Notes under the pieces: generated by a model
The model's database searches: none
Told to the model about the DNA's origin: nothing
The model's input: the letters and a program-made list of their open reading frames with translations, nothing else
Source: Barthelona sp. PCE
Lineage: Eukaryota; Metamonada: BaSk clade
Length of the DNA: 64,000 nt
Assembly (NCBI GenBank): GCA_040285745.1
Contig: JAUFOR010000004.1
Coordinates: forward strand, 1,054,001 to 1,118,000
Reading direction: 5' to 3'
Program-made: the position numbers and the translations under genes
Shown here: positions 35,426 to 44,173 of the stretch, piece after piece
Layout of the letters: each line of letters starts with the position of its first letter
Position numbering within the stretch: the first letter of the stretch is position 1

Positions 35426-38386
35426 TTAACGCCTACGCTTCTTCTTTTTCTTCTTTGCGTTTTTAGGCGCGTGACGCTTCTTCTTTTCCTTATACTGGAC
35501 ACCGTGTACACGCACTGACCCAATCATAACGTTATGCCATTCAAAATCAGTGATACACGATAGGAAATCTTCACCTGCAGGTAGATCTTCAATTATTTGT
35601 TCAAACATGTGTTGCCTAACAATCTTGATAGCGTTTCCCATTTTCAAACTTCCGTGTGTTAATTTCACTCTAAACTCACTGGAACGCACGGCATCCCATG
35701 GGCCGACCATTGGTATGATTGCCATTATCTCATCAGTTGGTTTGGGATTGAAAATGAGACGATCAATAATACTAATGGAATCCAGTAATTTCTGTACATC
35801 AGCACCCTCGGGAAGATCAAGCGCGGCAAGCTGGCCCTCAATGGAGTTATCAAGATCCATCTGGCCCTGCTTTCTCGTCTGAACAAAATTAGGTTCTGGA
35901 CATTCGGAAACTTCGTGACCAGGAAGACCGCAGTTGAAACAAAGTTTATCGATGCGCTCCTCAATGAACGTGATATCGGCCTTGGCAGGCTCCTCCTGAT
36001 GTTCCTGCTCCTCAATTTGTACTGCAGCAATAGCAGCAGCAACCTCTTCAGCCTCCATGCCCTCTTCCTCCATAGCAACCTCTAAGGCAGCCTGCTTGAG
36101 TTCGAGTTCGAGTTGGGCAATATGGGCGTCCTCGTCTTCATCAGCATCTTCATTCCGCCTCTTTTTGCTGCGCTTATGACGCTTCCCGTCATTCCGTTGA
36201 CGTTGCTGCTTCTTAGCTTTGGCCTGCTCTCTGTGCTCCTGCTCCTGCTCCTCCATGATTTCAAGCTCATCCAAGCTGATACCGAGCTTCTTCGCACGCT
36301 TTTTGCGACGACGTTCTTTTCTCGATAAGTACTTCTTGTCAGCAACAGGTTCACTTGATTCTTCATTGACAACCTCTTGCTGCGGCTCCTCCTCCTTGAC
36401 ATCGACCTGTATCACCTCAGTTGATGTCAATGGCTCGGGTTCAGCCTCTATAACAACACCCTCACCAAACTTTCGTCGATCAAGGATGTGAGATATAATA
36501 CTGTCATCACTAATGATGAATGCAAATGTCACACCCAGATCCAAACCGGGGATATCGATGTAGTTACGCTTTCCACGGATCATAAATGAACCACTAGAGA
36601 TAAACTGACCAGTTGGGGCTGTTTTGGAAACTTGCCAACTGTTGACGTAATATGCCTTTCCGTATGTCTCAGCCTCCCATGCGCGTGTCCTTGCCATACA
36701 ATATGTAGCAGCCTCCACGATTGTCGAATGAGGAATGGGCTCTTGGCTGGGATTCTTAATAACAGTAGCTGGACAACCAGCATCGTCTGTGTGGATGAAC
36801 AGATCGTAATGGGTGAGATAACGACTCACTAGGATTTCATTTTGACGAGAATCACGGCCTAGTAAAACAAGGAAGTTATCACTGGAGACAAACCAGTAGA
36901 ATTTTTCAAAGAAAAAACGATTCCGTAGAGCTAATACGTTACGCTTTGCTGGCATTTTAACTGAACCAATCTCGTCTTCTGCCTTTTTAATCAGGAAATC
37001 AGTGTGCTGCACAGTTTTTTCCAATTTAGTCTCAACTTCTTTACGTTTGCTATGGAAATCATTAAGCAATCCATGAATATTCCATTCATATGATATGTCG
37101 AACTTCATTTTCTCTTTCTTATCATGAAAACGATATGTTCTGTTAATCACATCTAACTTCTCACTCACAAAATTAACGTACGGTGATCCCTGCATTTTAG
37201 CCATCTCCAAAAAGTCACTAAACTCCTCAGGATGACACGATCCCACAAGAGGCTGGATTGCATCTATCAGTTCTTGGATAAATTCGTAATCGGCCTCGAT
37301 GTAATCGATGATTTTCGAATACTTGGCAACCTCGCCTTCGAGACCTCTGATCCTGTTCTGATGGTTCTTGATGGCCTTATCGTGCTTCTTACGTTCCTTA
37401 TTCTTTGCTTTCTCCATGATAAATTCATCTTCGTGGAGCTCAACAACTGTACACACCAAATCCAAAACATGAGAGTACGAAGGCATGGTGATGCACACGT
37501 TCTGCGACAGAGACATGATCTCGTAACAGCTGATCTCCTCTACCTTATCCCAATGTTGAAGAAAATTCTCATGGTTGATATCTTCATTGGGAATATCTTC
37601 AACACCTTCCTTTAGGTAAATGTATCCCGTCCCGTCTCGGTCTGGGTCGATAATCTGATCAACGTATCCTTTAGCAAAGTCATAAACAGCCTCATAATCC
37701 CCTGGTTCCATGGTTTGATCTGTCAATGTATGCGACATATTCAACCTATTCATGATCTCTTCAACGAACTTGCGGTCAACCCCCATGCACTTCATAATAG
37801 CGTGACCGACACTACCAGGTGTAGTAATTTTAATATTAGCATTGGAATTAACAGTGGTCTTATACTTTGTTGTAAGATCCAAAAATCCTTCACGGGTTAC
37901 AAACTGTGTGTCCTGGAGGTAGTTTGGGGGAAGTTGGCCACCAATTTCAATGGGACACTTACGATCATTGTTCTTATGACGTACAGACTGAATGATGTTG
38001 CAATCTCGATCTATTAATATGATGTTTCCCTTTGCAAAGAACTCAAAGATGAGGTGCACCATTGATTCTTCTTTACCAAAACTGATGACAATAACACGAT
38101 CCATACCGGACTGCTGAACTCCGCTCACAATTTTGCTACGGAGCACTGTACGACATTTTTGGACGAATCCGCTTGGACGTGGCGCGTGGTTACGGGAGTA
38201 TTCCGTAATGTAAATGAATTTTCCGAGATCTACAACAACTGATTCTCGATCAGCAATTGTGGTAAATTGGAATAGGAATGACTTGCGTGAGAGGTCGTAG
38301 AGGTTGGTGAGACGAGCTCCCAACAATTTCTTTCTCAACTGTGCTGTTAAAAAACAAACATCGATAAATGATAAGCTTTTCTTCAT
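35426..38386 (-). CDS. NEMF: NEMF/Rqc2 ribosome-quality-control factor
   Basis: I start at MKKSLSFIDV (38386), which aligns with the family start; 12 further codons upstream are open but non-conserved. The 986-residue protein has an NFACT-N domain (LTNLYDLSRKSFLFQ, the PSGF-x(3)-CR segment and the Asp-Arg pair at ~96-97 needed for CAT-tailing in Rqc2), a long coiled coil, NFACT-R (VLLGRDSRQNE, HTDDAGCPATVIK, YVNSWQVSKTAPTGQ), a basic/acidic linker, a CCHC knuckle (CFNCGLPGHEVSEC), NFACT-C (MIGSVRVHGVQY) and a Lys/Arg tail. It binds tRNA-obstructed 60S subunits, recruits Ltn1 and adds C-terminal tails to stalled chains. ZNF598, acting earlier in the same pathway, is ~4 kb away. Confidence 0.95.
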   Translation of the reverse strand: MKKSLSFIDVCFLTAQLRKKLLGARLTNLYDLSRKSFLFQFTTIADRESVVVDLGKFIYITEYSRNHAPRPSGFVQKCRTVLRSKIVSGVQQSGMDRVIVISFGKEESMVHLIFEFFAKGNIILIDRDCNIIQSVRHKNNDRKCPIEIGGQLPPNYLQDTQFVTREGFLDLTTKYKTTVNSNANIKITTPGSVGHAIMKCMGVDRKFVEEIMNRLNMSHTLTDQTMEPGDYEAVYDFAKGYVDQIIDPDRDGTGYIYLKEGVEDIPNEDINHENFLQHWDKVEEISCYEIMSLSQNVCITMPSYSHVLDLVCTVVELHEDEFIMEKAKNKERKKHDKAIKNHQNRIRGLEGEVAKYSKIIDYIEADYEFIQELIDAIQPLVGSCHPEEFSDFLEMAKMQGSPYVNFVSEKLDVINRTYRFHDKKEKMKFDISYEWNIHGLLNDFHSKRKEVETKLEKTVQHTDFLIKKAEDEIGSVKMPAKRNVLALRNRFFFEKFYWFVSSDNFLVLLGRDSRQNEILVSRYLTHYDLFIHTDDAGCPATVIKNPSQEPIPHSTIVEAATYCMARTRAWEAETYGKAYYVNSWQVSKTAPTGQFISSGSFMIRGKRNYIDIPGLDLGVTFAFIISDDSIISHILDRRKFGEGVVIEAEPEPLTSTEVIQVDVKEEEPQQEVVNEESSEPVADKKYLSRKERRRKKRAKKLGISLDELEIMEEQEQEHREQAKAKKQQRQRNDGKRHKRSKKRRNEDADEDEDAHIAQLELELKQAALEVAMEEEGMEAEEVAAAIAAVQIEEQEHQEEPAKADITFIEERIDKLCFNCGLPGHEVSECPEPNFVQTRKQGQMDLDNSIEGQLAALDLPEGADVQKLLDSISIIDRLIFNPKPTDEIMAIIPMVGPWDAVRSSEFRVKLTHGSLKMGNAIKIVRQHMFEQIIEDLPAGEDFLSCITDFEWHNVMIGSVRVHGVQYKEKKKRHAPKNAKKKKKKRRR

Positions 38387-38608
38387 ATTTCTGTGTGTTT
38401 CTGGATAAAATACGGTGTACAAAGGTGTTCACTGGAAAAAAAATATGAGATACACGAAATGGTATTGAAAAGTGTAAGTAGCCAATGAGCTCAGAGCTCA
38501 AAGCTATATACATAGGTCATAAGACCTAGAATCATAAAACATGATGCTCAGAATGTGTCTTTACTTTCATTCAATACAACTCGAATAATAAGACGAATAA
38601 ATCATCGA

Positions 38609-39002
38609 CTAACGGCGAGCACGAGGGTTGGTACGGACACGACGATCTTCGCGAGAACGGACTCTGACAAGACGGTGGTGACAAGCACAGGAGATGCAGT
38701 AGTGCAACTTGTGATAGGTTCTGGGGATCTTGTAGTTGGTGTAGACGGAAGCGGCTTCGACATCCTTCTTGGAGGAGGCGTCGATCATGTTACGCTGAAC
38801 AGAACGGCGAATGGCTAGGTGTTAGGTTATAAAAAAAATGCTTATGCACAAAACGTTCGAGATATGCTTCTCAACATCGCTCTGTGACATGGGGACACAT
38901 ACACTTATCCTTGGCGACGCAACGACCACAGTTATCGCAGCGAACGATGGGGGTACGACCTCTGTTCTTCTTAGCACGTCCGTTGTTTCTTCTCTTCTGC
39001 AT
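38609..39002 (-). CDS. RPS26: Ribosomal protein eS26, one intron
   Basis: Exon 1 is 39002-38903 and exon 2 is 38814-38609, 306 nt in all, giving 101 residues. The spliced product starts [18 protein letters not shown], continues [17 protein letters not shown] and ends VRTNPRARR, matching eS26 throughout. The zinc ligands are the C-x2-C pairs at residues 22/25 and 73/76. eS26 lies at the mRNA exit site of the 40S subunit. The gene was found only by adding the 88-bp intron, since neither exon alone makes a recognisable long frame. It lies on the same strand as NEMF, with ~220 bp between the eS26 stop and the NEMF start. Confidence 0.95.
38815..38902 (-). other. Spliceosomal intron in eS26
   Basis: 88 bp, reading GTATGT at the 5' end and CCTAACACCTAG at the 3' end on the minus strand. 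Removal joins KDK to SIRR in frame. The 3' motif is close to the ACTAACACACAG consensus known from trichomonads and Giardia. Confidence 0.95.
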
Positions 39003-40053
39003 TATAGATCAAGCAAAGCTGTAAAAAGCTAAAAAAGGGTTCTAAAAGAAGGGAAATAGGTTAATTACCTTAAAGGAAGGTTCTCAACAATGAATGATAT
39101 TATCAACAGTTTATTTGTGTAGGACGCTCGGCAACACTGTGTAAAGTGCGTGTAGCTACATGGTATGTCCATAAATACTTGTAATAAAGACATTTCCAAT
39201 TTTGCTTACGCCTCTGCGTTAAAAACAATAACATGCACCAGTAGTTTGCTTATAACCGTGCCTGCGCTGGTTTAACCTCTATTAATTCTTGAAAAAGCGA
39301 AAAATCATAATTACTGCTTCGTTGTCTTGTATTAGTTGTGTGATCTCGCTGTACTGATCAAAAATCTGCTATCGCACCACGAACCGGTGCTAAATGACCT
39401 CTACTAATTGCTCATAAACAAAGAAATCAATAAAGATGCTCAAATACAATACTCAGCTTCATAAACTTGATTTTACTGGATATTATACCTTAAAAAAAAG
39501 AGTAATATTGAATAAAATGTTCATATACTAATAAAATTTCCTAAACGTATGCAAACCTTCTTCTAAGGTTCAACTACAACCTATTCGTGATTTTCAACGA
39601 TGATCCTGTCATATTGTAAGTAAAACGACAGGACACTTTAAATGGTTAGATATCGAAGAACTTTGGCACACACTCTCACTACCAATAATCACGATCCTAA
39701 TTAGGAAGATACGGCAGTTCAGTTTGATAGAGAATGGTAATAGTGGTCCTGATCAGGAAGATCATGTAATTGATTTAGAATTGAGAATGGAACAGAATGT
39801 ACAAGGTACCATATCCGAACTTAGATCTCTGTAAAAAATCTGTTTACTCTCTCTTACTACCCGTTAACATGGATAAGAATCGGGAAGAAAATCATATAAT
39901 AGGAAGAATTATGATGACGCAAAAGTTGTTGATCCTAATTGGCTGAAAAGGCATGAATTTTTGTTCTAAATCCACATAAGTCCAGCTTTAGTATCGTTCC
40001 TGTACATATTAAATGCATTACATGTGAAAATTCGAGTAAAATGAGGACTAAAA
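39003..40053. other. Gene-poor stretch with a possible decayed coding relic
   Basis: About 1.05 kb upstream of eS26. A minus-strand TTTTTTAGC...TTTTTACAGC stretch precedes the eS26 ATG. At ~39690-39833 one frame reads an open polar segment (IENGNSGPDQEDHVID) ending in TAA, and a similar pattern (NREENHII) recurs near 39870-39890 in a broken frame. This may be remains of a gene or element. Nothing else was recognised. Confidence 0.3.
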
Positions 40054-40060
40054 ATTTTTT

Positions 40061-40185
40061 TTAGACTTTCAGTATCCGAACTCATTCCAATGTCATCACA
40101 GTTCGAAATTGTGTTCCACACTGGGTGTGGTTCAGACTGAATTTGAAATAAAGCTTAACATGAAGAGAACGTTAAAAATCCAATG
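40061..40185 (+). repeat. Left terminal inverted repeat (125 bp)
   Basis: Begins TTAGACTTTCAG and ends AAAATCCAATG. It is identical over 125 bp to the reverse complement of 41460-41584. It contains an ATG at 40160 that opens the first internal frame. Confidence 0.95.
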
Positions 40186-40750
40186 TGCAAAGACGTTTAC
40201 ATTCATATTTTTCTGTACATTCTTTGAAAATATAATTACAATGATAAGCAGATGCAGCGAATCAATCAATCTACCACTTGGCGCAATTACTGAAGTGGTA
40301 GAACAGCCACGAGAGCACCAAAATAACTTGTATGTTGAGATTACAACCAAAAATGGAGGGCAGCACCGTGTATCTTGCCGGTATACTGTCTCTGGTGGTA
40401 TTTATGCAACGAATGCAGACTTCAATTCGGAGAAATATTATATTTTCGCCCATCAAGATAGTGTTGATCTCTACAACCACCAAATCAGAGAATCTGGCTT
40501 CAAACTTGGTGAAGGATGCTTGACAAAAGCTCAGGGTCAGATGTGTGGTTTAAACATATTCACAGGGAAAATTTGGATACATCAGCTGGATTTAATGGAA
40601 CAGACAAGGATTATAAGGTCTTTGTGTACTGAAAGAAATCATATAATTAAAAGGAGCTTCCTCCCAGGTGAATATATTAACAGAATTTTGTTGGATAAAT
40701 ATACACAGGGAGTATTACAGCTTTACACACTGATTTTGAACTGGAGATAG
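40160..40750 (+). CDS. Transposon-internal ORF 1, unknown
   Basis: From the ATG at 40160, inside the left terminal repeat, this frame gives 196 residues (start MKRTLKIQ). Residues ~12-28 are hydrophobic (FIFFCTFFENIITMIS). The remainder has no motif I can place, though a C-x(7)-C/H spacing around the middle could hide a degenerate zinc finger. I cannot tell whether it is the N-terminal part of a broken transposase or an accessory protein. It is not in frame with ORF 2. Confidence 0.4.
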   Translation: MKRTLKIQCAKTFTFIFFCTFFENIITMISRCSESINLPLGAITEVVEQPREHQNNLYVEITTKNGGQHRVSCRYTVSGGIYATNADFNSEKYYIFAHQDSVDLYNHQIRESGFKLGEGCLTKAQGQMCGLNIFTGKIWIHQLDLMEQTRIIRSLCTERNHIIKRSFLPGEYINRILLDKYTQGVLQLYTLILNWR

Positions 40751-40785
40751 GTAATGAATTCAGGAAAATTGGATATTACAAAGGC

Positions 40786-41319
40786 TTGGTTGCCCATATC
40801 ATTTCCATTCTCTGTTCCAATTTTGATGCATGTTTCTCTGCTTCCTGCGAAAGTCGGGAGAAGGGAGTTGAACATGATCAAACCGTTGAAGAGAGATCAA
40901 ATGGTTCTCCAAGCCAATTTCTTATGAGTTCTGTAGTATCCCCAAGACGAGTAAGACAAACGAGAACAATTGGCGGCACACCAACACGTATTCAAAGGAC
41001 TGAGCAGGATAAGTATGATTTTTCCGATCAGGGTGTACGTGAAAATGATATCCGTCTAGCGCTTGCCTATGGTCACACGAATCCAGCAGTGAAAGGTGTG
41101 GAAAAGATACGGGAATTAGTGCATAAGTACAAAAACACTGTAGCAAGCAATGCTGGTGTTGAGCGTGGGTTTTCCAATTTAAAAAATGCTCATAGTGCAC
41201 AACAAACAAGACTTAAAACGAAATTGCGGTATAGTTGGTACGTGTTCAATAATAGTACTGCAACATCAGCAATTTCCATCAAAGATTTTAGAGCTCTAGG
41301 GTTCAGGAGTGAAGAATAA
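40786..41319 (+). pseudogene. Transposon-internal ORF 2, hAT-like transposase C-terminal fragment
   Basis: The 177-codon frame holds a variable N-terminal half and a C-terminal segment with ASNAGVERGFSNLK, then QQTRLKTKLRYSW. hAT transposases end in a dimerisation domain with the pattern (S/A)-x2-ERxFS-x-L followed by a basic R-x-(R/K)L stretch, and the match is good. The RNase H-like DDE core is missing, so this is a remnant or part of a frameshifted gene. Confidence 0.5.
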
Positions 41320-41459
41320 CCAGAAAATGAGTAAGAAGTTCATTGTATTTATTTCGCTTTTACTGTACGTATTTTGGGATATTTGCATAGTACTCTAACC
41401 CTTTTAGGTCTTAAAATAAAAAAGTATTGAACCAAGTTGTCCCATTATTTTTCAAACCT

Positions 41460-41584
41460 CATTGGATTTTTAACGTTCTCTTCATGTTAAGCTTTATTTC
41501 AAATTCAGTCTGAACCACACCCAGTGTGGAACACAATTTCGAACTGTGATGACATTGGAATGAGTTCGGATACTGAAAGTCTAA
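41460..41584 (-). repeat. Right terminal inverted repeat (125 bp)
   Basis: Exact reverse complement of 40061-40185. It is followed by ATTTTTTT, matching the sequence left of the element. Confidence 0.95.
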
Positions 41585-41591
41585 TTTTTTT

Positions 41592-42466
41592 GAATATTCA
41601 ATCATTATCCGTGGTTTTTTATCTCACAATTTACTTGAATTCTACCACAATGAGCTGTTTTTCTCTAATGATTATCCATAAAAAAGAGAAAGAAAAACAT
41701 TCGGCGAGTGTCACGATTTACTTTTTCTTTCCATCTGTATTGATAAGTATTCTACATTTACATTGAATTTGAATATGCTCTTAATGTTTTGAATTTGCCT
41801 AATATTTTTTTTTTCTGCGTATGAACACAATATTACAAATTTAGTAGGATATATCAACTATTATTGTACATTAGTCATTTTGAAAAGCACTTTTTAAGGG
41901 TATATGTGAGCATGGAGCATTTAAAAAAATTTACTTTTCATATTTTAAAAATATTCACCTTTTAGAAGTTTAAATAAAGAGATTCATGATCATTGTTAAA
42001 CGGTACTATATGATTAGTACTAATTACTCTTTTTATAAAACCTGCATATTCTTATTTTTGCTGGCAAAACAGGGTATCATACATGAGTCCTTACACAGCT
42101 ACATATACCCAGATGATGTCCCATCACTCTGCACAGTAACAAGTAGTCATATAAGCAAACATGTGAACATATTGAGAACATGTAAATGTAACTATTTGTT
42201 TCTATTGTAGCTTAGAATCGATTTAAAATGACTTGGAATGTGTGATTAGTTAGTAATAGATGGACTAAAGCCGCTTTATCACTTAAATAACCAAAAAAAT
42301 GTCACAAAGAGCAAAAAATTTGGGTATGTTTCTACAAAGTCATATTTTTATATTTTTTGTCCAATTAGAGCGTCTGTCTCGGCCGTGTCACACACAGAAG
42401 GATGGAAATTCTGAGGGCGATTAGTGGACCCAATGATAGCAACTTCATATTTATAACCCTTATCAC
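41592..42466. other. Intergenic stretch upstream of ZNF598-like gene
   Basis: About 875 bp of very AT-rich DNA with long T and A runs between the transposon and the ZNF598-like gene. ATTTATAACCCTTATCAC at 42449-42466 directly abuts the ATG and matches the recurrent promoter-like element. A 74-codon frame at 41986 lacks coding character. No RNA gene was recognised. Confidence 0.5.
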
Positions 42467-44167
42467 ATGACTGGGACTAATTCAACAGCCAAAGTAGCCA
42501 CAAGTGAAGTGGCTACAGACTCAAACAGCACAGATCCTCCGGTTAAGTCAGAGCAAGACGCTATAACACATTGTTCACTTTGCTTTCACGAAACATCATA
42601 TTATTGTATAAGGCCATGTGGGCACTCCAGCGTATGTGCCAAGTGCGTACTACGACTTCGCAAACACTACAAATCTTGTGAATGCCCTATTTGTCGATCA
42701 GAAGAACAGTTATTGATCATCGCAGACACACCAAACCAGGCATTATTGGGCCTGGAGCACAAGGAATCTCTTGTAAGTGATAGACACGATTCGGATTTGT
42801 TTTATTCATCACAAGAAGTTAAGCGTGGTGTATTACGATGGGATCATCCTCTTTGTCCGGAATGCGGCCAACACTGCCGAAACGTCAGTGGGCTCAAGAA
42901 GCATCTATGGAAGGAGCATCAACTAAAATATTGTAATCTATGTCTTAATCACAGAAAAAAGTTTTTATGTGAATTAAGCGTATATTCAGAGGATGATGTC
43001 CGCGTACACATGACTAAGGGGCTCGAATCAGAGATTCCTTTCACTGGTCATCCTCAATGCAAAGCATGTTATAAATTTTTCAGTGATATGGAAGCACTCA
43101 AGAAGCATGTTCGTGAAAAAGAGATTTATTGCGAGATATGCATGGAAGAGAACTGCGTGAGTGTATTTAGAACAAGGGAAGAATTGCAGCGTCATTATGA
43201 TTCCAAACATTTTCTTTGTTCTCATGGACAATGTCGACATGATCTTTGTGTGGTTTTCAAGGATGATAGTGGACTTCTCAACCACATCCAGGAGCAGCAT
43301 CCCGGTATATATGAGGATGTTATGATGCATGGTGGTGAATATTTAACAACAGTTAAGCGTCAATTAGTCAAGCGTTCAGAGAGAAAGAATAGGCAGCAGA
43401 AGATGGAGGGAGTCTCAGAGGTGGATAGCGGAAGCGTTCCCGACTCAATTAGGCAAGAGAGAAACCGTATTGTTTTAACAAAGGTATATGATATTCTGAA
43501 CAAGGATGAAATGCTTTTTAATGAATTTAGGGAGCTGTCTGAGGGCCTAATGCACGGCGTTGTGACGCCTATTGAATACTTGACATTCTTTGGCCAGCAG
43601 ATGAAATTATTTTCTGGGTTTGAAACTCAGCATATTAATGCCCTTAACGCTGTTGAGGCGCTTATCAAGACGATCCCCGACGGTGACATCAAAAAGCAAC
43701 TAATTAGCAGGCTGGAAGTTTATCAAACGAAATTTGAGAAATACCCACCGATTAGCGGAGCCCAGAGTGTCATTCTCACCCGTGATCTGGGCCCCAAGCT
43801 ATCGACCAGGCCACCTAAGGAGATCAGAGCGTTCAGAAGTAAGTCAGTTTCACCAATGTTAGTTTCACCAATGTTAGTTGCACAAATCCCAAAATCGAAA
43901 CCTACTTTAGCCAGTGCTATTAAAGCAGGTGGGTCGTTGCGTAACAAGCCCATATTCCCCGAGCTCGAGAAGGTGGAACAGGTGGCTAATGCGCATCGTT
44001 CGTTCAGGTTGCCCAAACCACCGAAGCAAGTACAGAAACGTGAAGTCCAAAGGGGTGCTTTGAATTTAAGTGTGAGAAGCAACGAGACCTTGGAAAGAAA
44101 CGTTGGCAAGAAAAAGAAGAAGAAGAAGAAGAGAGATGAAGAGAATGTCACTGATTTGTTTTTCTAA
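42467..44167 (+). CDS. ZNF598: ZNF598/Hel2-like RING E3 ligase for collided ribosomes
   Basis: The 566-residue protein opens with an N-terminal RING (C-x2-C at ~36/39, RPCGHSSVCAKC, CPICR at ~74-78). C2H2-type fingers follow: CPECGQHCRNVSGLKKHLWKEH, a FTGHPQCKACYKFF finger, and CEICMEENC followed by H-x(4)-H and CSHGQCRHD...HIQEQH. The rest is a low-complexity basic region and a helical middle. This order is the Hel2/ZNF598 arrangement. Those ligases ubiquitinate small-subunit proteins on collided ribosomes and trigger quality control. The C-terminus is a Lys run followed by NVTDLFF. It starts directly after a TTATCAC element and ends 6 bp from convergent DENND6-like. Confidence 0.88.
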   Translation: MTGTNSTAKVATSEVATDSNSTDPPVKSEQDAITHCSLCFHETSYYCIRPCGHSSVCAKCVLRLRKHYKSCECPICRSEEQLLIIADTPNQALLGLEHKESLVSDRHDSDLFYSSQEVKRGVLRWDHPLCPECGQHCRNVSGLKKHLWKEHQLKYCNLCLNHRKKFLCELSVYSEDDVRVHMTKGLESEIPFTGHPQCKACYKFFSDMEALKKHVREKEIYCEICMEENCVSVFRTREELQRHYDSKHFLCSHGQCRHDLCVVFKDDSGLLNHIQEQHPGIYEDVMMHGGEYLTTVKRQLVKRSERKNRQQKMEGVSEVDSGSVPDSIRQERNRIVLTKVYDILNKDEMLFNEFRELSEGLMHGVVTPIEYLTFFGQQMKLFSGFETQHINALNAVEALIKTIPDGDIKKQLISRLEVYQTKFEKYPPISGAQSVILTRDLGPKLSTRPPKEIRAFRSKSVSPMLVSPMLVAQIPKSKPTLASAIKAGGSLRNKPIFPELEKVEQVANAHRSFRLPKPPKQVQKREVQRGALNLSVRSNETLERNVGKKKKKKKKRDEENVTDLFF

Positions 44168-44173
44168 TTTATT

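Larger units (their letters stand above)
40062..41583. mobile_element. DNA transposon with 125-bp terminal inverted repeats, hAT-like
   Basis: The ends are perfect inverted repeats: 40061-40185 reads as the exact reverse complement of 41460-41584. If the element starts at TAGAC and ends at GTCTA, ATTTTTTT flanks it on both sides (40054-40061 and 41584-41591), an 8-bp target-site duplication as made by hAT elements, though the T-run makes this less certain. Inside are two plus-strand frames. The second ends with a hAT-dimerisation-like motif (NAGVERGFSNLKNAHS). Such long terminal repeats are unusual for hAT and more like Mutator-type elements. The coding part is too short and interrupted for an active transposase, so the element is probably non-autonomous or decayed. 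Identical ends suggest recent mobility. Confidence 0.8.

Noticed and set aside
39376-39400. GCACC-GGTTCGT-GGTGC stem-loop (minus strand) resembling a tRNA T-arm
   Set aside because: The loop is GGTTCGT rather than TTCRANY, and no acceptor, D or anticodon arm could be placed around it.
41986-42210. 74-codon frame upstream of the ZNF598-like gene
   Set aside because: Very AT-rich, no motif or promoter-like element; likely chance.
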